Both the position numbers and the translations under genes were made by a program. The notes under the pieces were generated by a model. That model was not told the origin of the DNA. It saw only the letters and a program-made list of their open reading frames with translations, and did not search any database. Positions 7,930 through 14,692 of a stretch of DNA of 14,692 bases are shown here, piece after piece; position 1 is the stretch's first letter; every line of letters starts with the position of its first letter. The stretch lies in assembly GCA_035649235.1 (NCBI GenBank), contig DASRJX010000012.1:1-14692 (forward strand). Direction: 5' to 3'. The DNA is from DASRJX01 sp035649235. Lineage in GTDB: Bacteria > Acidobacteriota > Polarisedimenticolia > Gp22-AA2.

Positions 7930-9071
7930 GGGTCCTCCACACCAATTTCCATCGCGGGTGGGGCGGACAGCCGGCCCGCATCCTGATGCTGTCGCGCGGG
8001 CTCCGGGATCGGGGGCACGAGGTGACGATCGCGGCGCCGCAAGACTCCCTGCTGGCGGCGCGGGCGCGCGAGGCCGGCCTCCCCACGTTCGAAGAGGCCG
8101 ACTTCCGCAAGCCGAAGCATCTCCTGGCGGCGCTGCGCGACGTGCGCGCGCTAAAGCACCACCTGCGCCGGGGCGCCTACGATCTCGTCGACGCGCACGG
8201 GTCCCAGGACCTCTGGTCGGTGGTGCTGGCGCGGCGCCGCGGCGGGTCGAACGCCCCCCTCGTCTTCACCCGCCACAACACCAAGCCGGTCGGCTCGCAC
8301 CCCGCCAACCGCTGGCTGTACCGCCAGGTCGACCACCTCATCGTCGTGAGCGCCAGCATCCTCCCGCGCTACGAGCCCCTGTTCGCCGCCGGCGTCCTGC
8401 GTCGGGATCGCGTTTCGGTGATCCATTCCGCCTATCGTCCCGATCGCTTCCACGAAGGCGTCGACGGATCGCGCGTGCGGGCGGAGCTGGGCGCGGGGCC
8501 GGACACGCCGCTCGTCGGCGTCGTCGGCCGCCTGGTCGAGGACAAAGGGCAGGACGATTTCCTGCGCGCCGCCGCGGCGATCCGGAAGCGGCTCCCACGC
8601 TCGGTGTTTCTCCTCGCCGGCACCGGCACGACCGAGCCGGCCCTGCGCGACCTGGCGGGGCGCCTGCATCTGGGGGATTCCGTCCGGTTCCTCGGATTCC
8701 GCGACGACGTCCCGGAGGTCACGGCGGCGCTCGACGTGTCGGTCCTGCCGTCGGTCGATTGCGACGCCTCCTCGGCGGCGCTCAAGGAGGCGCTCGCCTG
8801 CGGCGTGCCGGTGGTGGCAACGGACGTGGGCGGCGCCGCCGAGATCGTGGACGCCGGACGGACCGGGCTCATCGTCCCGAAGCGCAGCCCGAGCCGACTC
8901 GCGGCCGCGATTCTGTCCTTGCTGGACGACCCGGCGGCGGCCCGCGCCATGGGAGCGCGCGGCCGCGGCGCGATGCCGGAGCGTTTCAGCCCCGACCGGC
9001 TCGCCGAGGAGACTCTCGCGGCCTATCGGTCCGTCGTGGCCCGCGAGCAGGCCGGGAGTCGCATCAGGTAA
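7926..9071 (+). CDS. Glycosyltransferase family 4 (GT-B fold) protein
   Basis: This is a retaining glycosyltransferase that moves a sugar from an activated donor to an acceptor such as a lipid-linked or envelope glycan. It starts at GTG 7926, overlapping the pump stop by four bases (GTGA); the product begins MRVLHTNFHRGWGGQ, whose G-G loop after a first beta strand is the expected N-terminal Rossmann start. The C-terminal donor domain shows VGVVGRLVEDKGQDDFLRA, FLLAGTG and VRFLGFRDDV, then ASSAALKEALACGVPVVATD followed by VGGAAEIV. In the usual E-x7-E donor motif the first acidic residue is Asp280 here, with Glu288 as the second. Length (381 aa) is normal and there is no membrane segment, so it acts in the cytoplasm or at the inner membrane face. 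The frame is open far upstream inside the pump gene, but that extension is not real coding. The acceptor is unknown. Confidence 0.94.
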   Translation: MRVLHTNFHRGWGGQPARILMLSRGLRDRGHEVTIAAPQDSLLAARAREAGLPTFEEADFRKPKHLLAALRDVRALKHHLRRGAYDLVDAHGSQDLWSVVLARRRGGSNAPLVFTRHNTKPVGSHPANRWLYRQVDHLIVVSASILPRYEPLFAAGVLRRDRVSVIHSAYRPDRFHEGVDGSRVRAELGAGPDTPLVGVVGRLVEDKGQDDFLRAAAAIRKRLPRSVFLLAGTGTTEPALRDLAGRLHLGDSVRFLGFRDDVPEVTAALDVSVLPSVDCDASSAALKEALACGVPVVATDVGGAAEIVDAGRTGLIVPKRSPSRLAAAILSLLDDPAAARAMGARGRGAMPERFSPDRLAEETLAAYRSVVAREQAGSRIR

Positions 9072-9236
9072 ATACCCGATAGAATTCTTGTGGCCATCCA
9101 TCCGCTTTCGATGTTAAGGTGCGCCCGGACGAGTTGAGAGGCGCTTGAGCGAGGGGATTTCGCCGACCCTCCTTGGCTCGGAAGGTGAACCGAGTCGCCT
9201 CGCGGTGCAGGTGCAAGGCTCGCGCGACGCATCGAA

Positions 9237-9252
9237 GCACGGATCATCGTGC
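9237..9252. repeat. Short inverted repeat (hairpin 1)
   Basis: GCACG at 9237-9241 and CGTGC at 9248-9252 are exact reverse complements around a six-base loop (GATCAT). No U-tract follows, so it is not a Rho-independent terminator. Confidence 0.45.
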
Positions 9253-9253
9253 G

Positions 9254-9299
9254 ACGGTTGCGGCTCGGTGTTTCCGCAGCCATGGCCCGCCACAACCGT
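9254..9299. repeat. Imperfect 11-base inverted repeat (hairpin 2)
   Basis: ACGGTTGCGGC at 9254-9264 pairs with GCCACAACCGT at 9289-9299 with a single C/A mismatch and a 24-base loop. The outer seven base pairs are exact. It follows hairpin 1 after one base, so the pair could form a double stem in RNA. Function unknown; no typical terminator U-tract follows. Confidence 0.5.
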
Positions 9300-9508
9300 T
9301 CGCTGTCGCTCTTCTCCGGACTTCTTGGGGCGCCCGGTCCTGCTGTTCGACCACGCCACCCGAGGGGATTCCGCGTGGACGAAGCTCGGCCCCCGCGCGG
9401 GCCGTGGGCTTTGTCGGACCGACAGCGACTCGAGCGCCTGTGCGGGGCAGGCCGCACGCCTGCATCGAGGTCCGGATCGATCACTACGTCGCCACTGGGG
9501 GTTGAGAG

Positions 9509-9826
9509 ATGTGGAAGTTCGGGTGCTTCCTGACAACGATGTCCGCCGTCCTCCTGCTATGGGAGTCCGTGACCATGGATTGCAAGAGCCGCCCCGAGGC
9601 CGTGGCGCACTACATGGTGCGGGCCCAGCACATCCGGCTCCTGGGCTGGTCGTCGGGCACACCGCCCTCGCCCTACTATTCGGCGCGAGCGCCTCAGGAA
9701 GGGACGACGACCGTCAACCAGTGGATGATGAGCGCGGAGCCGCTTCTGCCCGGTGACGTCGTCTGGTGGGAGCTGGGGGCGGTGGACGTCGCGGGGAACA
9801 TGAACGACGGCTCATGCCCCCTGTGA
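9509..9826 (+). CDS. Small hypothetical protein, possibly secreted, 105 aa
   Basis: I do not recognise a family. The ATG at 9509 has GGGGG at 9497-9501 with a seven-base spacer. The N-terminus has a hydrophobic stretch, LTTMSAVLLLW (residues 8-18), after one Lys, which could be a weak export signal or anchor; a Cys at 25 follows. The remainder is rich in Trp, Tyr, Pro and Gly, and its end, VVWWELGAVDVAGNMNDGSC, has the look of the last strands of an extracellular Ig- or fibronectin-III-like module (the AVDVAGN pattern). At 105 aa it would be a lone domain or a remnant of a larger surface protein. Its last 15 bases overlap the 3' end of the molybdoenzyme gene on the other strand. The ordered composition favours a real gene, but expression is uncertain. 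Confidence 0.5.
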   Translation: MWKFGCFLTTMSAVLLLWESVTMDCKSRPEAVAHYMVRAQHIRLLGWSSGTPPSPYYSARAPQEGTTTVNQWMMSAEPLLPGDVVWWELGAVDVAGNMNDGSCPL

Positions 9827-12022
9827 GCCGGCCGTCCCCGGGCGCAGGTCGTTCGTCGTCAGCGGAAGCGCGCGCACGCGCCGGCCCGTCGCCGCGAAAA
9901 TAGCGTTGCACACCGCGGGGATCGCCGGAGGGAGCGCCGGCTCCCCCAGCCCGGTGGGCGGGTGGTCCGACTCGATGAAGTGGACCTCGATCTCGGGCGT
10001 GTCCTTGAGCCGGGCCAGACGGTAATCGTCGAAGTTCGCCTGCACCGCCCGGCCGCCGTCGATGGTGATCTGCTGGGCAAGCGCCTCGCCGATGGCGTCG
10101 ACGACCGCCCCCTGCACCTGGTTCACGGCGGTGCTGGGATTGATGATCGGACGGCCGACGTCGCCCGCCACCCAGACTTTCCTGATGGTGACCCGCCCGT
10201 CCTGGTCGACGCCGACCTCGGCCACCTCGGCGAAGTAGCCGGCATGGCTGAAGTGGAACGCCGCGCCCAGGCCGCTTCCCTTGGGGATCGCGCGCCGGCC
10301 CCAGCCCGACACCGTGGCCACCTTCTCCAGGACGGCGCGCATGCGCCGGGTGTCGTAGCCGGCCTTGCCGTCGGGGTTCGTCACCAGGCGCGGCTCCCCC
10401 AGGAGCGCCAGCCGGAACCGCACGGGGTCCGCCGAGGCCGCCTGCGCCAGCTCGTCGAGGAAGGACTGGAAGACGAACGCCAGCGCGTTGCTGCCCGGCG
10501 CCCGCAGCGGCCCGGTCGGGATCCCGAAGGGGATGCGGCTCGCCTCCAGATGGAAATGGGGCACGAAGCGGGCCGGGAACTCGCTATCGGAGATGCCGGC
10601 GGAGGGGGCGAAGCGCTCTCCGCCGAAGCTCACGAAGTGGTCGCGCCAGGCGATCAGGCGACCCGAGGCGTCGACGCCGCCCTTGAGGTGATGGAAGCCC
10701 GCGGGACGGTAGAAGTCGTGCCGCATGTCGTCCTCGCGCGACCATAAGAGTTTGACGGGCGCGCCGGCGACCTTGGAGATCCAGGCCGCCTCGACCATGT
10801 AGTCGTTCCTCAATCGCCGGCCGAAGCCGCCGCCGGCCCGGACGAGGTGGATCGTGATGTCTCCCTCGGCGACGCCCAGCGTCCTGGCGACCAGCTGCCG
10901 GCCCGGCTGGGGAAGCTGCGTCGGCGCCCAGATCTCGAGTTTCCCCTCCTTGAAGTGGGCCGTGCAGTTCTGCGGCTCCAGCGTTGCGTGCGCCAGGAAC
11001 GGATACGAGTAGCTCGCCGTGACGACCTTGGCGGCGCCGGCGAGCGCCTTGTCGACGTCGCCGTCGTCGCGCAGCGTCTCGGCCCCCGGCTTCGCCGACA
11101 GCTCGGCCGCCCGGCTCGCGAACCCCGCGCTGCTCTGGGCCGCGGTCGCGCCTTCGTCCCAGGTCACCCGCAGGCGCTGGCGCGCACTCTGCGCCGCCCA
11201 CCAGGTGTCGGCCACGATGGCGACACCCCCGAGAAGTCCCTCCAGCTCGCTGCCGCCTTCAATCGTGAAGGCGTGGCGGACCCCCGGCAGTGACTTCAGA
11301 TCCGACACGTTGCTGCTCTTCACCTTGCCTCCGAACACCGGGCACTTCTCGTAGACGGCATACAGCATGCCCGGCACCTTCACGTCGATCCCGAAGAGCG
11401 GCTTGCCCCTCACGATGGCCGGGTTGTCCACGCCGGGCGCGGGCTTGCCGAGGATCCGGTACTCCTTCGGATCCTTCAGCGGGATCGAGGCCAGATCCGG
11501 GGGCGTCAGGCCGGCCGCCCGCGCGGTCAGCTCACCGTATCCCAGCCTGCGCCCGCTCCGCTTGTGGTGCACGGCGCCCGCCTCGGTGCGGCACTCGGAC
11601 ACGGGGACCTGCCAGGTCTGCGCGGCCGCGGCGAGCAAAAGGGCGCGGCCGGCGGCCCCGGCCTTCCTTAGATCATCCCAGTTCGTCGGCACCGAGGTAC
11701 TGCCGCCCGCCCCCTGGCGGCCGTAGGTCGCCTCGTCGCCGTCGGCGAGCTCGACGCGCACCTTCGTCCAGTCGGCGTCCAGCTCCTCTGCGATCAGCAT
11801 CGGCAGGGCGGTCTTGACGCCCTGCCCGATCTCGGGGTTCTTCGCCATGAGGGTCACGGAGCCGTCGCGGCCGATGCGGATGAACGCGTTCGGCGCGAAG
11901 GCGGCCTCGCCGGCCGCCGCCGCACTGGCGGAGCGCGCCACGCACGGGGCCAGGAGCAGTCCGCCGCCCGCCAGGGCCGAGACCCGCAGGAACGTGCGCC
12001 GGTCGACCACGAGCCCTTCCAT
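9812..12022 (-). CDS. Molybdopterin-binding large subunit, IorB-type xanthine dehydrogenase family
   Basis: This is the catalytic subunit of a molybdenum hydroxylase, which adds oxygen from water to a carbon of an N-heterocycle or aldehyde and passes the electrons to its [2Fe-2S] partner. The N-terminus carries a Tat signal, DRRTFLRVSALAGGGLLL (7-24), so the folded, cofactor-loaded enzyme should be exported. Family landmarks in order: PNAFIRIGRDGSVTL (44-58), NPEIGQGV, the cofactor-contact loop RAGGGFGRR, IPTGPLRAPGSNA, and near the C-terminus GLGEPALPP, where Glu694 is the expected catalytic base. The 736 aa fit the two-subunit isoquinoline 1-oxidoreductase/nicotinate dehydrogenase group; no C-terminal cytochrome c domain is present. 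The start is supported by AAGGAGG (12035 down to 12029) six bases upstream, which overlaps the stop of the small-subunit gene. The substrate is not known; aldehyde oxidation is an alternative. Confidence 0.94.
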   Translation of the reverse strand: MEGLVVDRRTFLRVSALAGGGLLLAPCVARSASAAAAGEAAFAPNAFIRIGRDGSVTLMAKNPEIGQGVKTALPMLIAEELDADWTKVRVELADGDEATYGRQGAGGSTSVPTNWDDLRKAGAAGRALLLAAAAQTWQVPVSECRTEAGAVHHKRSGRRLGYGELTARAAGLTPPDLASIPLKDPKEYRILGKPAPGVDNPAIVRGKPLFGIDVKVPGMLYAVYEKCPVFGGKVKSSNVSDLKSLPGVRHAFTIEGGSELEGLLGGVAIVADTWWAAQSARQRLRVTWDEGATAAQSSAGFASRAAELSAKPGAETLRDDGDVDKALAGAAKVVTASYSYPFLAHATLEPQNCTAHFKEGKLEIWAPTQLPQPGRQLVARTLGVAEGDITIHLVRAGGGFGRRLRNDYMVEAAWISKVAGAPVKLLWSREDDMRHDFYRPAGFHHLKGGVDASGRLIAWRDHFVSFGGERFAPSAGISDSEFPARFVPHFHLEASRIPFGIPTGPLRAPGSNALAFVFQSFLDELAQAASADPVRFRLALLGEPRLVTNPDGKAGYDTRRMRAVLEKVATVSGWGRRAIPKGSGLGAAFHFSHAGYFAEVAEVGVDQDGRVTIRKVWVAGDVGRPIINPSTAVNQVQGAVVDAIGEALAQQITIDGGRAVQANFDDYRLARLKDTPEIEVHFIESDHPPTGLGEPALPPAIPAVCNAIFAATGRRVRALPLTTNDLRPGTAGSQGA

Positions 12023-12033
12023 GGGGGGCCTCC

Positions 12034-12522
12034 TTATTTATTCCCGCCGGCCGCGCCGGATCGCGCACCCGCCATGGCGACCGCCTTGCGGATCGCCTCG
12101 CGTACCCTGAGATAGGTTCCGCACCGGCACAGGTTGTCGCCCATGGCGGCGTCGATCTCCGCGCTCCCGGGTTTCGGGTTCCTGGCCAGGAGCGCCGCCG
12201 CCGTCATGATCTGCCCCGCCTGGCAATAGCCGCACTGCGGCACATCCACCGCCTCCCAGGCCCGCTGCAACGGGTGCGAGCCGTCCTCCGACAGGCCCTC
12301 GATGGTGGTGACGGACTGGCCGGCGACGCTGGAGATCGGCAGCACGCAGGAACGTGTCGCCTCCCCGTCCAGATGGACCGTGCAGGCGCCGCACTGCGCG
12401 ATGCCGCAGCCGAACTTCGGTCCCTTGAGATCGAGCACGTCGCGCAGCACCCAGAGGAGCGGCATGTCGTCGGGAACGTCCACGGTGGCGGGCTTGCCGT
12501 TGACGGTCAGCTTGAAGGGCAT
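12034..12522 (-). CDS. [2Fe-2S] small subunit of the molybdenum hydroxylase, IorA type
   Basis: This is the electron-transfer partner of the molybdopterin subunit. Its 162 residues hold two iron-sulfur sites: a plant-ferredoxin-type cluster with Cys39, 44, 47 and 59 (KFGCGIAQCGACTVH and SCVLP), and the helical-domain cluster with Cys97, 100, 132 and 134 (QCGYCQAGQIM and NLCRCGTYLRVREAI). I chose ATG 12522, giving MPFKLTVNGK, because GGAGGTG lies just upstream (12533 down to 12527); a longer open frame to 12744 runs into the divergent gene and is not supported. It has no signal peptide, so it probably leaves the cell bound to the Tat-signal subunit. Only 11 bases separate it from that gene. 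A FAD-binding medium subunit and a dedicated cytochrome are missing nearby, which fits the two-subunit Ior-type architecture. Confidence 0.95.
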   Translation of the reverse strand: MPFKLTVNGKPATVDVPDDMPLLWVLRDVLDLKGPKFGCGIAQCGACTVHLDGEATRSCVLPISSVAGQSVTTIEGLSEDGSHPLQRAWEAVDVPQCGYCQAGQIMTAAALLARNPKPGSAEIDAAMGDNLCRCGTYLRVREAIRKAVAMAGARSGAAGGNK

Positions 12523-12719
12523 CGTCCACCTCCGTGGTCCGGCGCCGCCGCCGGCCCCGGGCACGAGGGGATCGACGGCGGTGCTGTGGGATGTCGTCTC
12601 ATGGCCATATACCACAGATTCGACCCCGGCCCGTCGCCCGACGAAAGGAAGGCCGCCCAGGTCGGCTGGACGGCGTATACTCCCGCGGCGCTCCCCGGAG
12701 CGGAGGACGCGACCACGCG
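12523..12719. promoter_or_regulatory. Divergent promoter region between the molybdenum hydroxylase operon and norB
   Basis: This 197-base gap must hold the promoters of both divergent units. On the plus strand TATACT (12676-12681) is the best -10 candidate. On the minus strand TGGTATATG (12614 down to 12606) resembles an extended -10. CTGTGG (12584-12589) and CCACAG (12612-12617) form a six-base inverted repeat with a 22-base spacer, and ATGGCCAT (12601-12608) is a perfect palindrome inside it. I found no convincing FNR, NsrR or NorR consensus site. Which element is used cannot be told from the sequence. Confidence 0.5.
12676..12681 (+). promoter_or_regulatory. Candidate -10 element of norB
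   Basis: TATACT matches the sigma-70 -10 consensus at five of six positions and stands out in GC-rich sequence. No good -35 hexamer lies 16-18 bases upstream, which would suit an activator-dependent promoter. The predicted leader is about 30 bases and contains GGAGG at 12702-12706, 13 bases before the ATG, a rather long spacing. Confidence 0.4.
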
Positions 12720-14692
12720 ATGACCGGGCCGGAAGACAGCACACCCGGACTGTCTCCCTGGTGGCGGCACGCCACCATCCTCGTGATGATCGCGGGGTTC
12801 TCCGTCCTCTCCGTCATCACCGTCCTGACCTACACGAACGCACCGCCCATCCCGGGCCGGGTGACCGACACCTCGGGGACGATGCTGTTCGATCGACAGG
12901 CCATCCTCCGCGGCCAGGAGGTGTTCCTCAAGCGCGGCCTCATGGAGCATGGGACGCTCTGGGGCCACGGCGCCTATCTGGGTCCGGACTACAGCGCCGA
13001 GTACCTCCATCGCCTGGCGGAGATCTGCATCGACGCGGGAGGCCCTGACTCCGCGGGCGGCGCCGGGCGCGCGCTCAAGGAGAACCGGTACGATCCGGCC
13101 ACCGACACGCTCGTCTTCACACCCTGCGAGGCGGCGTCCCTCGAGACGCAGCACCGCGAGTGGGCGGCCTACTTCGGAGGCGCTGTCGCGGCGCCCGGCC
13201 TCCCCGCGGCCTACATCGATCGACCGGCCGATCTCCGGGATCTGACGATCTACTTCGCGTGGGCCGCCTGGGCCACGGTGGCGAACCGGCCCGGCCAGGA
13301 CTACTCCTACACGAACAACTGGCCCTACGAGCCGCTGGTCGAGAATCGCCCGACCAGCTCCACCTACCTGTGGAGCGCGCTCAGCCTGATCACGCTCCTG
13401 GGCGGCATCGGAGCGATCCTCTTCCTGTTCGGCAAGTTCAACTTCCTCGGCTGGGGCGGCGAGAAGTCGCCGGCCCACTACCACGACAACGCCCTCGCCG
13501 GCTGGACGATGACCGCGAGCCAGTGGGCGACGGGCAAGTTCTTCGCCGTGGTCGCGCTGCTCTTTCTCCTGCAGAGCCTCGCGGGCGGCGCCCTGGCGCA
13601 CTATCGCGTCGAGCCCGGCGCCTTTTACGGCCTCGACCTCGCGTCCGTCCTGCCCTACAACCTCCTCCGCACCTGGCACCTGCAGCTGGCGATCTTCTGG
13701 ATCGCGACCGCCTGGGTCGGAGGCGGGCTCTTCCTGGCTCCGCTGGTGGGGCGCGCCGAGCCGAAGGGACAGAAGTTCGGAGTCGACCTTCTGTTCCTGG
13801 CCCTCGTCGTCGTGGTGCTCGGGAGCCTGATTGGCGAGTGGCTGGGGATCGACGACCGGCTGGGGGATCTCTGGTTCTGGCTCGGCCACCAGGGCTCGGA
13901 GTATCTCGACCTGGGTCGACTGTGGCAGGTCCTCCTGGCGGCGGGCCTGGTCCTCTGGCTGGCCCTGATGTTCCGCGCCCTGCGCCCGGCGATGACGACC
14001 CCGGGCCGCTCCGAGCTCGCGTCCCTCTTCCTCTACGCGGCGGTCGCGATTCCGGTCTTCTATCTCCCCGCCCTCTTCTACGGCCCCCACACCAATTTCG
14101 CCGTCATCGACAACTGGCGCTTCTGGATCATCCATCTCTGGGTGGAGGGGTTCTTCGAGCTGTTCGCCACGGTCCTCGTCGCCACCATGTTCCATCAGAT
14201 GGGATTGGTCAGCGTGCTGACGGCGACCCGGGTGATCTACCTCGACGCCATCCTCTACCTGGGGGCCGGCATCGTCGGCACGGGACATCACTGGTACTTC
14301 ACGGGCCAGGGAACACTGAACATGGGGCTCGCCGCGTCCTTCTCCGCCATGGAGGTCGTGCCGCTGACGCTGCTCACGCTCGACGCCTGGGACTTCGTGC
14401 GGATCAAGGACCGGCCCTGCGCCGATTGCGGGGGGCGCTTCGCGGCAGGCCAAATCTGGGCCATCTACTTCCTGATGGCGGTCGGATTCTGGAATTTCGT
14501 CGGGGCCGGCGTGTTCGGCTTCCTCATCAACCTCCCGATCGTCTCCTACTTCGAGGTGGGGACGCTGCTCACGAGCAATCACGGCCACACCGCGATGTTC
14601 GGCGTCTTCGGCATGCTGGCTCTCGCCGTCCTGGTCTTCTGCCTGCGCGCCACGCAGTCGGACGCCGTGTGGAAGGACACCGTCCGATACGT
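12720..14692 (+). CDS. norB: Quinol-dependent nitric oxide reductase (qNOR), 3' end outside window
   Basis: This inner-membrane enzyme reduces two NO to N2O with electrons from quinol; it is also called norZ. The frame is open to the window end (657 codons), so roughly the last 100 residues of a usual ~750-aa qNOR are missing. After a membrane helix (~17-39) comes the periplasmic cytochrome-c-like domain (~40-215), which has no CxxCH heme site, as expected for qNOR, followed by NNWPYEPLVENRPT and the oxidase-like helix bundle. Expected ligands by alignment with cytochrome-type NorB: H320 (RTWHLQL) and H623 for low-spin heme b, H621 (NHGHTAMFG) for heme b3, and H472, H523 and H524 for FeB. The NOR-specific glutamates are E476 and E480 (HLWVEGFFE) and E545. 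A Cys567-x-x-Cys570 pair in the following loop is notable. The start is ATG 12720. No NO-responsive regulator gene is seen in the window. Confidence 0.96.
   Translation, partial: MTGPEDSTPGLSPWWRHATILVMIAGFSVLSVITVLTYTNAPPIPGRVTDTSGTMLFDRQAILRGQEVFLKRGLMEHGTLWGHGAYLGPDYSAEYLHRLAEICIDAGGPDSAGGAGRALKENRYDPATDTLVFTPCEAASLETQHREWAAYFGGAVAAPGLPAAYIDRPADLRDLTIYFAWAAWATVANRPGQDYSYTNNWPYEPLVENRPTSSTYLWSALSLITLLGGIGAILFLFGKFNFLGWGGEKSPAHYHDNALAGWTMTASQWATGKFFAVVALLFLLQSLAGGALAHYRVEPGAFYGLDLASVLPYNLLRTWHLQLAIFWIATAWVGGGLFLAPLVGRAEPKGQKFGVDLLFLALVVVVLGSLIGEWLGIDDRLGDLWFWLGHQGSEYLDLGRLWQVLLAAGLVLWLALMFRALRPAMTTPGRSELASLFLYAAVAIPVFYLPALFYGPHTNFAVIDNWRFWIIHLWVEGFFELFATVLVATMFHQMGLVSVLTATRVIYLDAILYLGAGIVGTGHHWYFTGQGTLNMGLAASFSAMEVVPLTLLTLDAWDFVRIKDRPCADCGGRFAAGQIWAIYFLMAVGFWNFVGAGVFGFLINLPIVSYFEVGTLLTSNHGHTAMFGVFGMLALAVLVFCLRATQSDAVWKDTVRY

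Larger units (their letters stand above)
9072..9508. other. 437-base gap without a convincing gene
   Basis: Between the glycosyltransferase stop and the next ATG several frames stay open on both strands, but none shows a known motif, a good ribosome binding site or the strong third-position GC preference of the neighbours. The longest, from TTG 9145, gives a Ser/Arg-rich sequence with Cys in odd places. The first ~50 bases are relatively AT-rich (AATTC, TTAAGG), but I see no well-spaced promoter or U-tract terminator. Two adjacent inverted repeats at 9237-9252 and 9254-9299 are the only clear structure. It may be decayed coding DNA or a leader. Confidence 0.5.

Noticed and set aside
9491..9501. 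GCCACTGGGGG as part of a cobalamin riboswitch before the small ORF
   Set aside because: The other conserved boxes of that riboswitch are absent upstream, and the downstream gene is not related to cobalamin.
9145..9756. Open frame from TTG 9145 across the gap and the small ORF
   Set aside because: No ribosome binding site, no recognisable domain and weak codon bias; its second half is a shadow of the more protein-like frame starting at 9509.
11942..11998. Tat signal of the molybdopterin subunit read as a lipoprotein signal (Cys27)
   Set aside because: The twin-Arg motif and hydrophobic core are clear, but the Cys lies in APCVARSASA, whose following A-x-A sites fit ordinary cleavage better.
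12034..12744. Longer [2Fe-2S] subunit starting at 12744
   Set aside because: The extra 74 residues have no family similarity, run into the divergent gene's start, and the internal ATG at 12522 has a strong GGAGG site and begins exactly at the ferredoxin domain.
12507..14588. Long minus-strand open frame (693 codons) opposite the nitric oxide reductase
   Set aside because: Its product is a repetitive Glu/Arg/Gly/His-rich sequence typical of the antisense of a GC-rich gene, and the plus strand encodes all the qNOR ligands.

Overview
The window is a dense, GC-rich (roughly 70 percent by eye) bacterial chromosomal segment. A lipoprotein-type RND efflux system, a Tat-exported molybdoenzyme and a quinol nitric oxide reductase all point to a diderm, respiring bacterium. 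The mix of gene types and the codon use would suit Acidobacteriota or a similar soil or groundwater lineage, but nothing here fixes the phylum. No mobile elements, tRNA or rRNA genes, or CRISPR arrays were seen.

Layout. (1) Bases 1-3535, plus strand: four tightly overlapping genes, namely the 3' end of a RodZ-like protein (Pro/Ala-rich linker plus a DUF4115-like C-terminal domain), an unrecognised helical-repeat protein, a TPR protein and a complete PP2C-type protein phosphatase. Stops and starts overlap at each junction, so they are probably one operon linking a cell-envelope protein, scaffold proteins and Ser/Thr dephosphorylation. (2) Bases 3565-9071, plus strand: a promoter-like element placed so that the transcript would be nearly leaderless, then an RND adaptor, an HAE1-type RND pump and a GT4-type glycosyltransferase, each joined to the next by a 4-base GTGA overlap. 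(3) Bases 9072-9508: no convincing gene, but two adjacent inverted repeats; then a small secreted-like ORF whose 3' end overlaps the next gene tail to tail. (4) Bases 9812-12522, minus strand: a two-gene operon for an IorAB-type molybdenum hydroxylase ([2Fe-2S] subunit first, then the Tat-signal molybdopterin subunit). (5) Bases 12720-14692, plus strand: a quinol-dependent nitric oxide reductase (qNOR), divergent from the molybdoenzyme and cut by the window end.

The gene families are mostly recognisable. I did not find a convincing wholly new system. The points most worth a second look are the RodZ/repeat/TPR/PP2C cluster, the glycosyltransferase translationally coupled to an efflux pump, the leaderless start, the unexplained 437-base gap, and a Cys pair in an inferred cytoplasmic loop of the qNOR.
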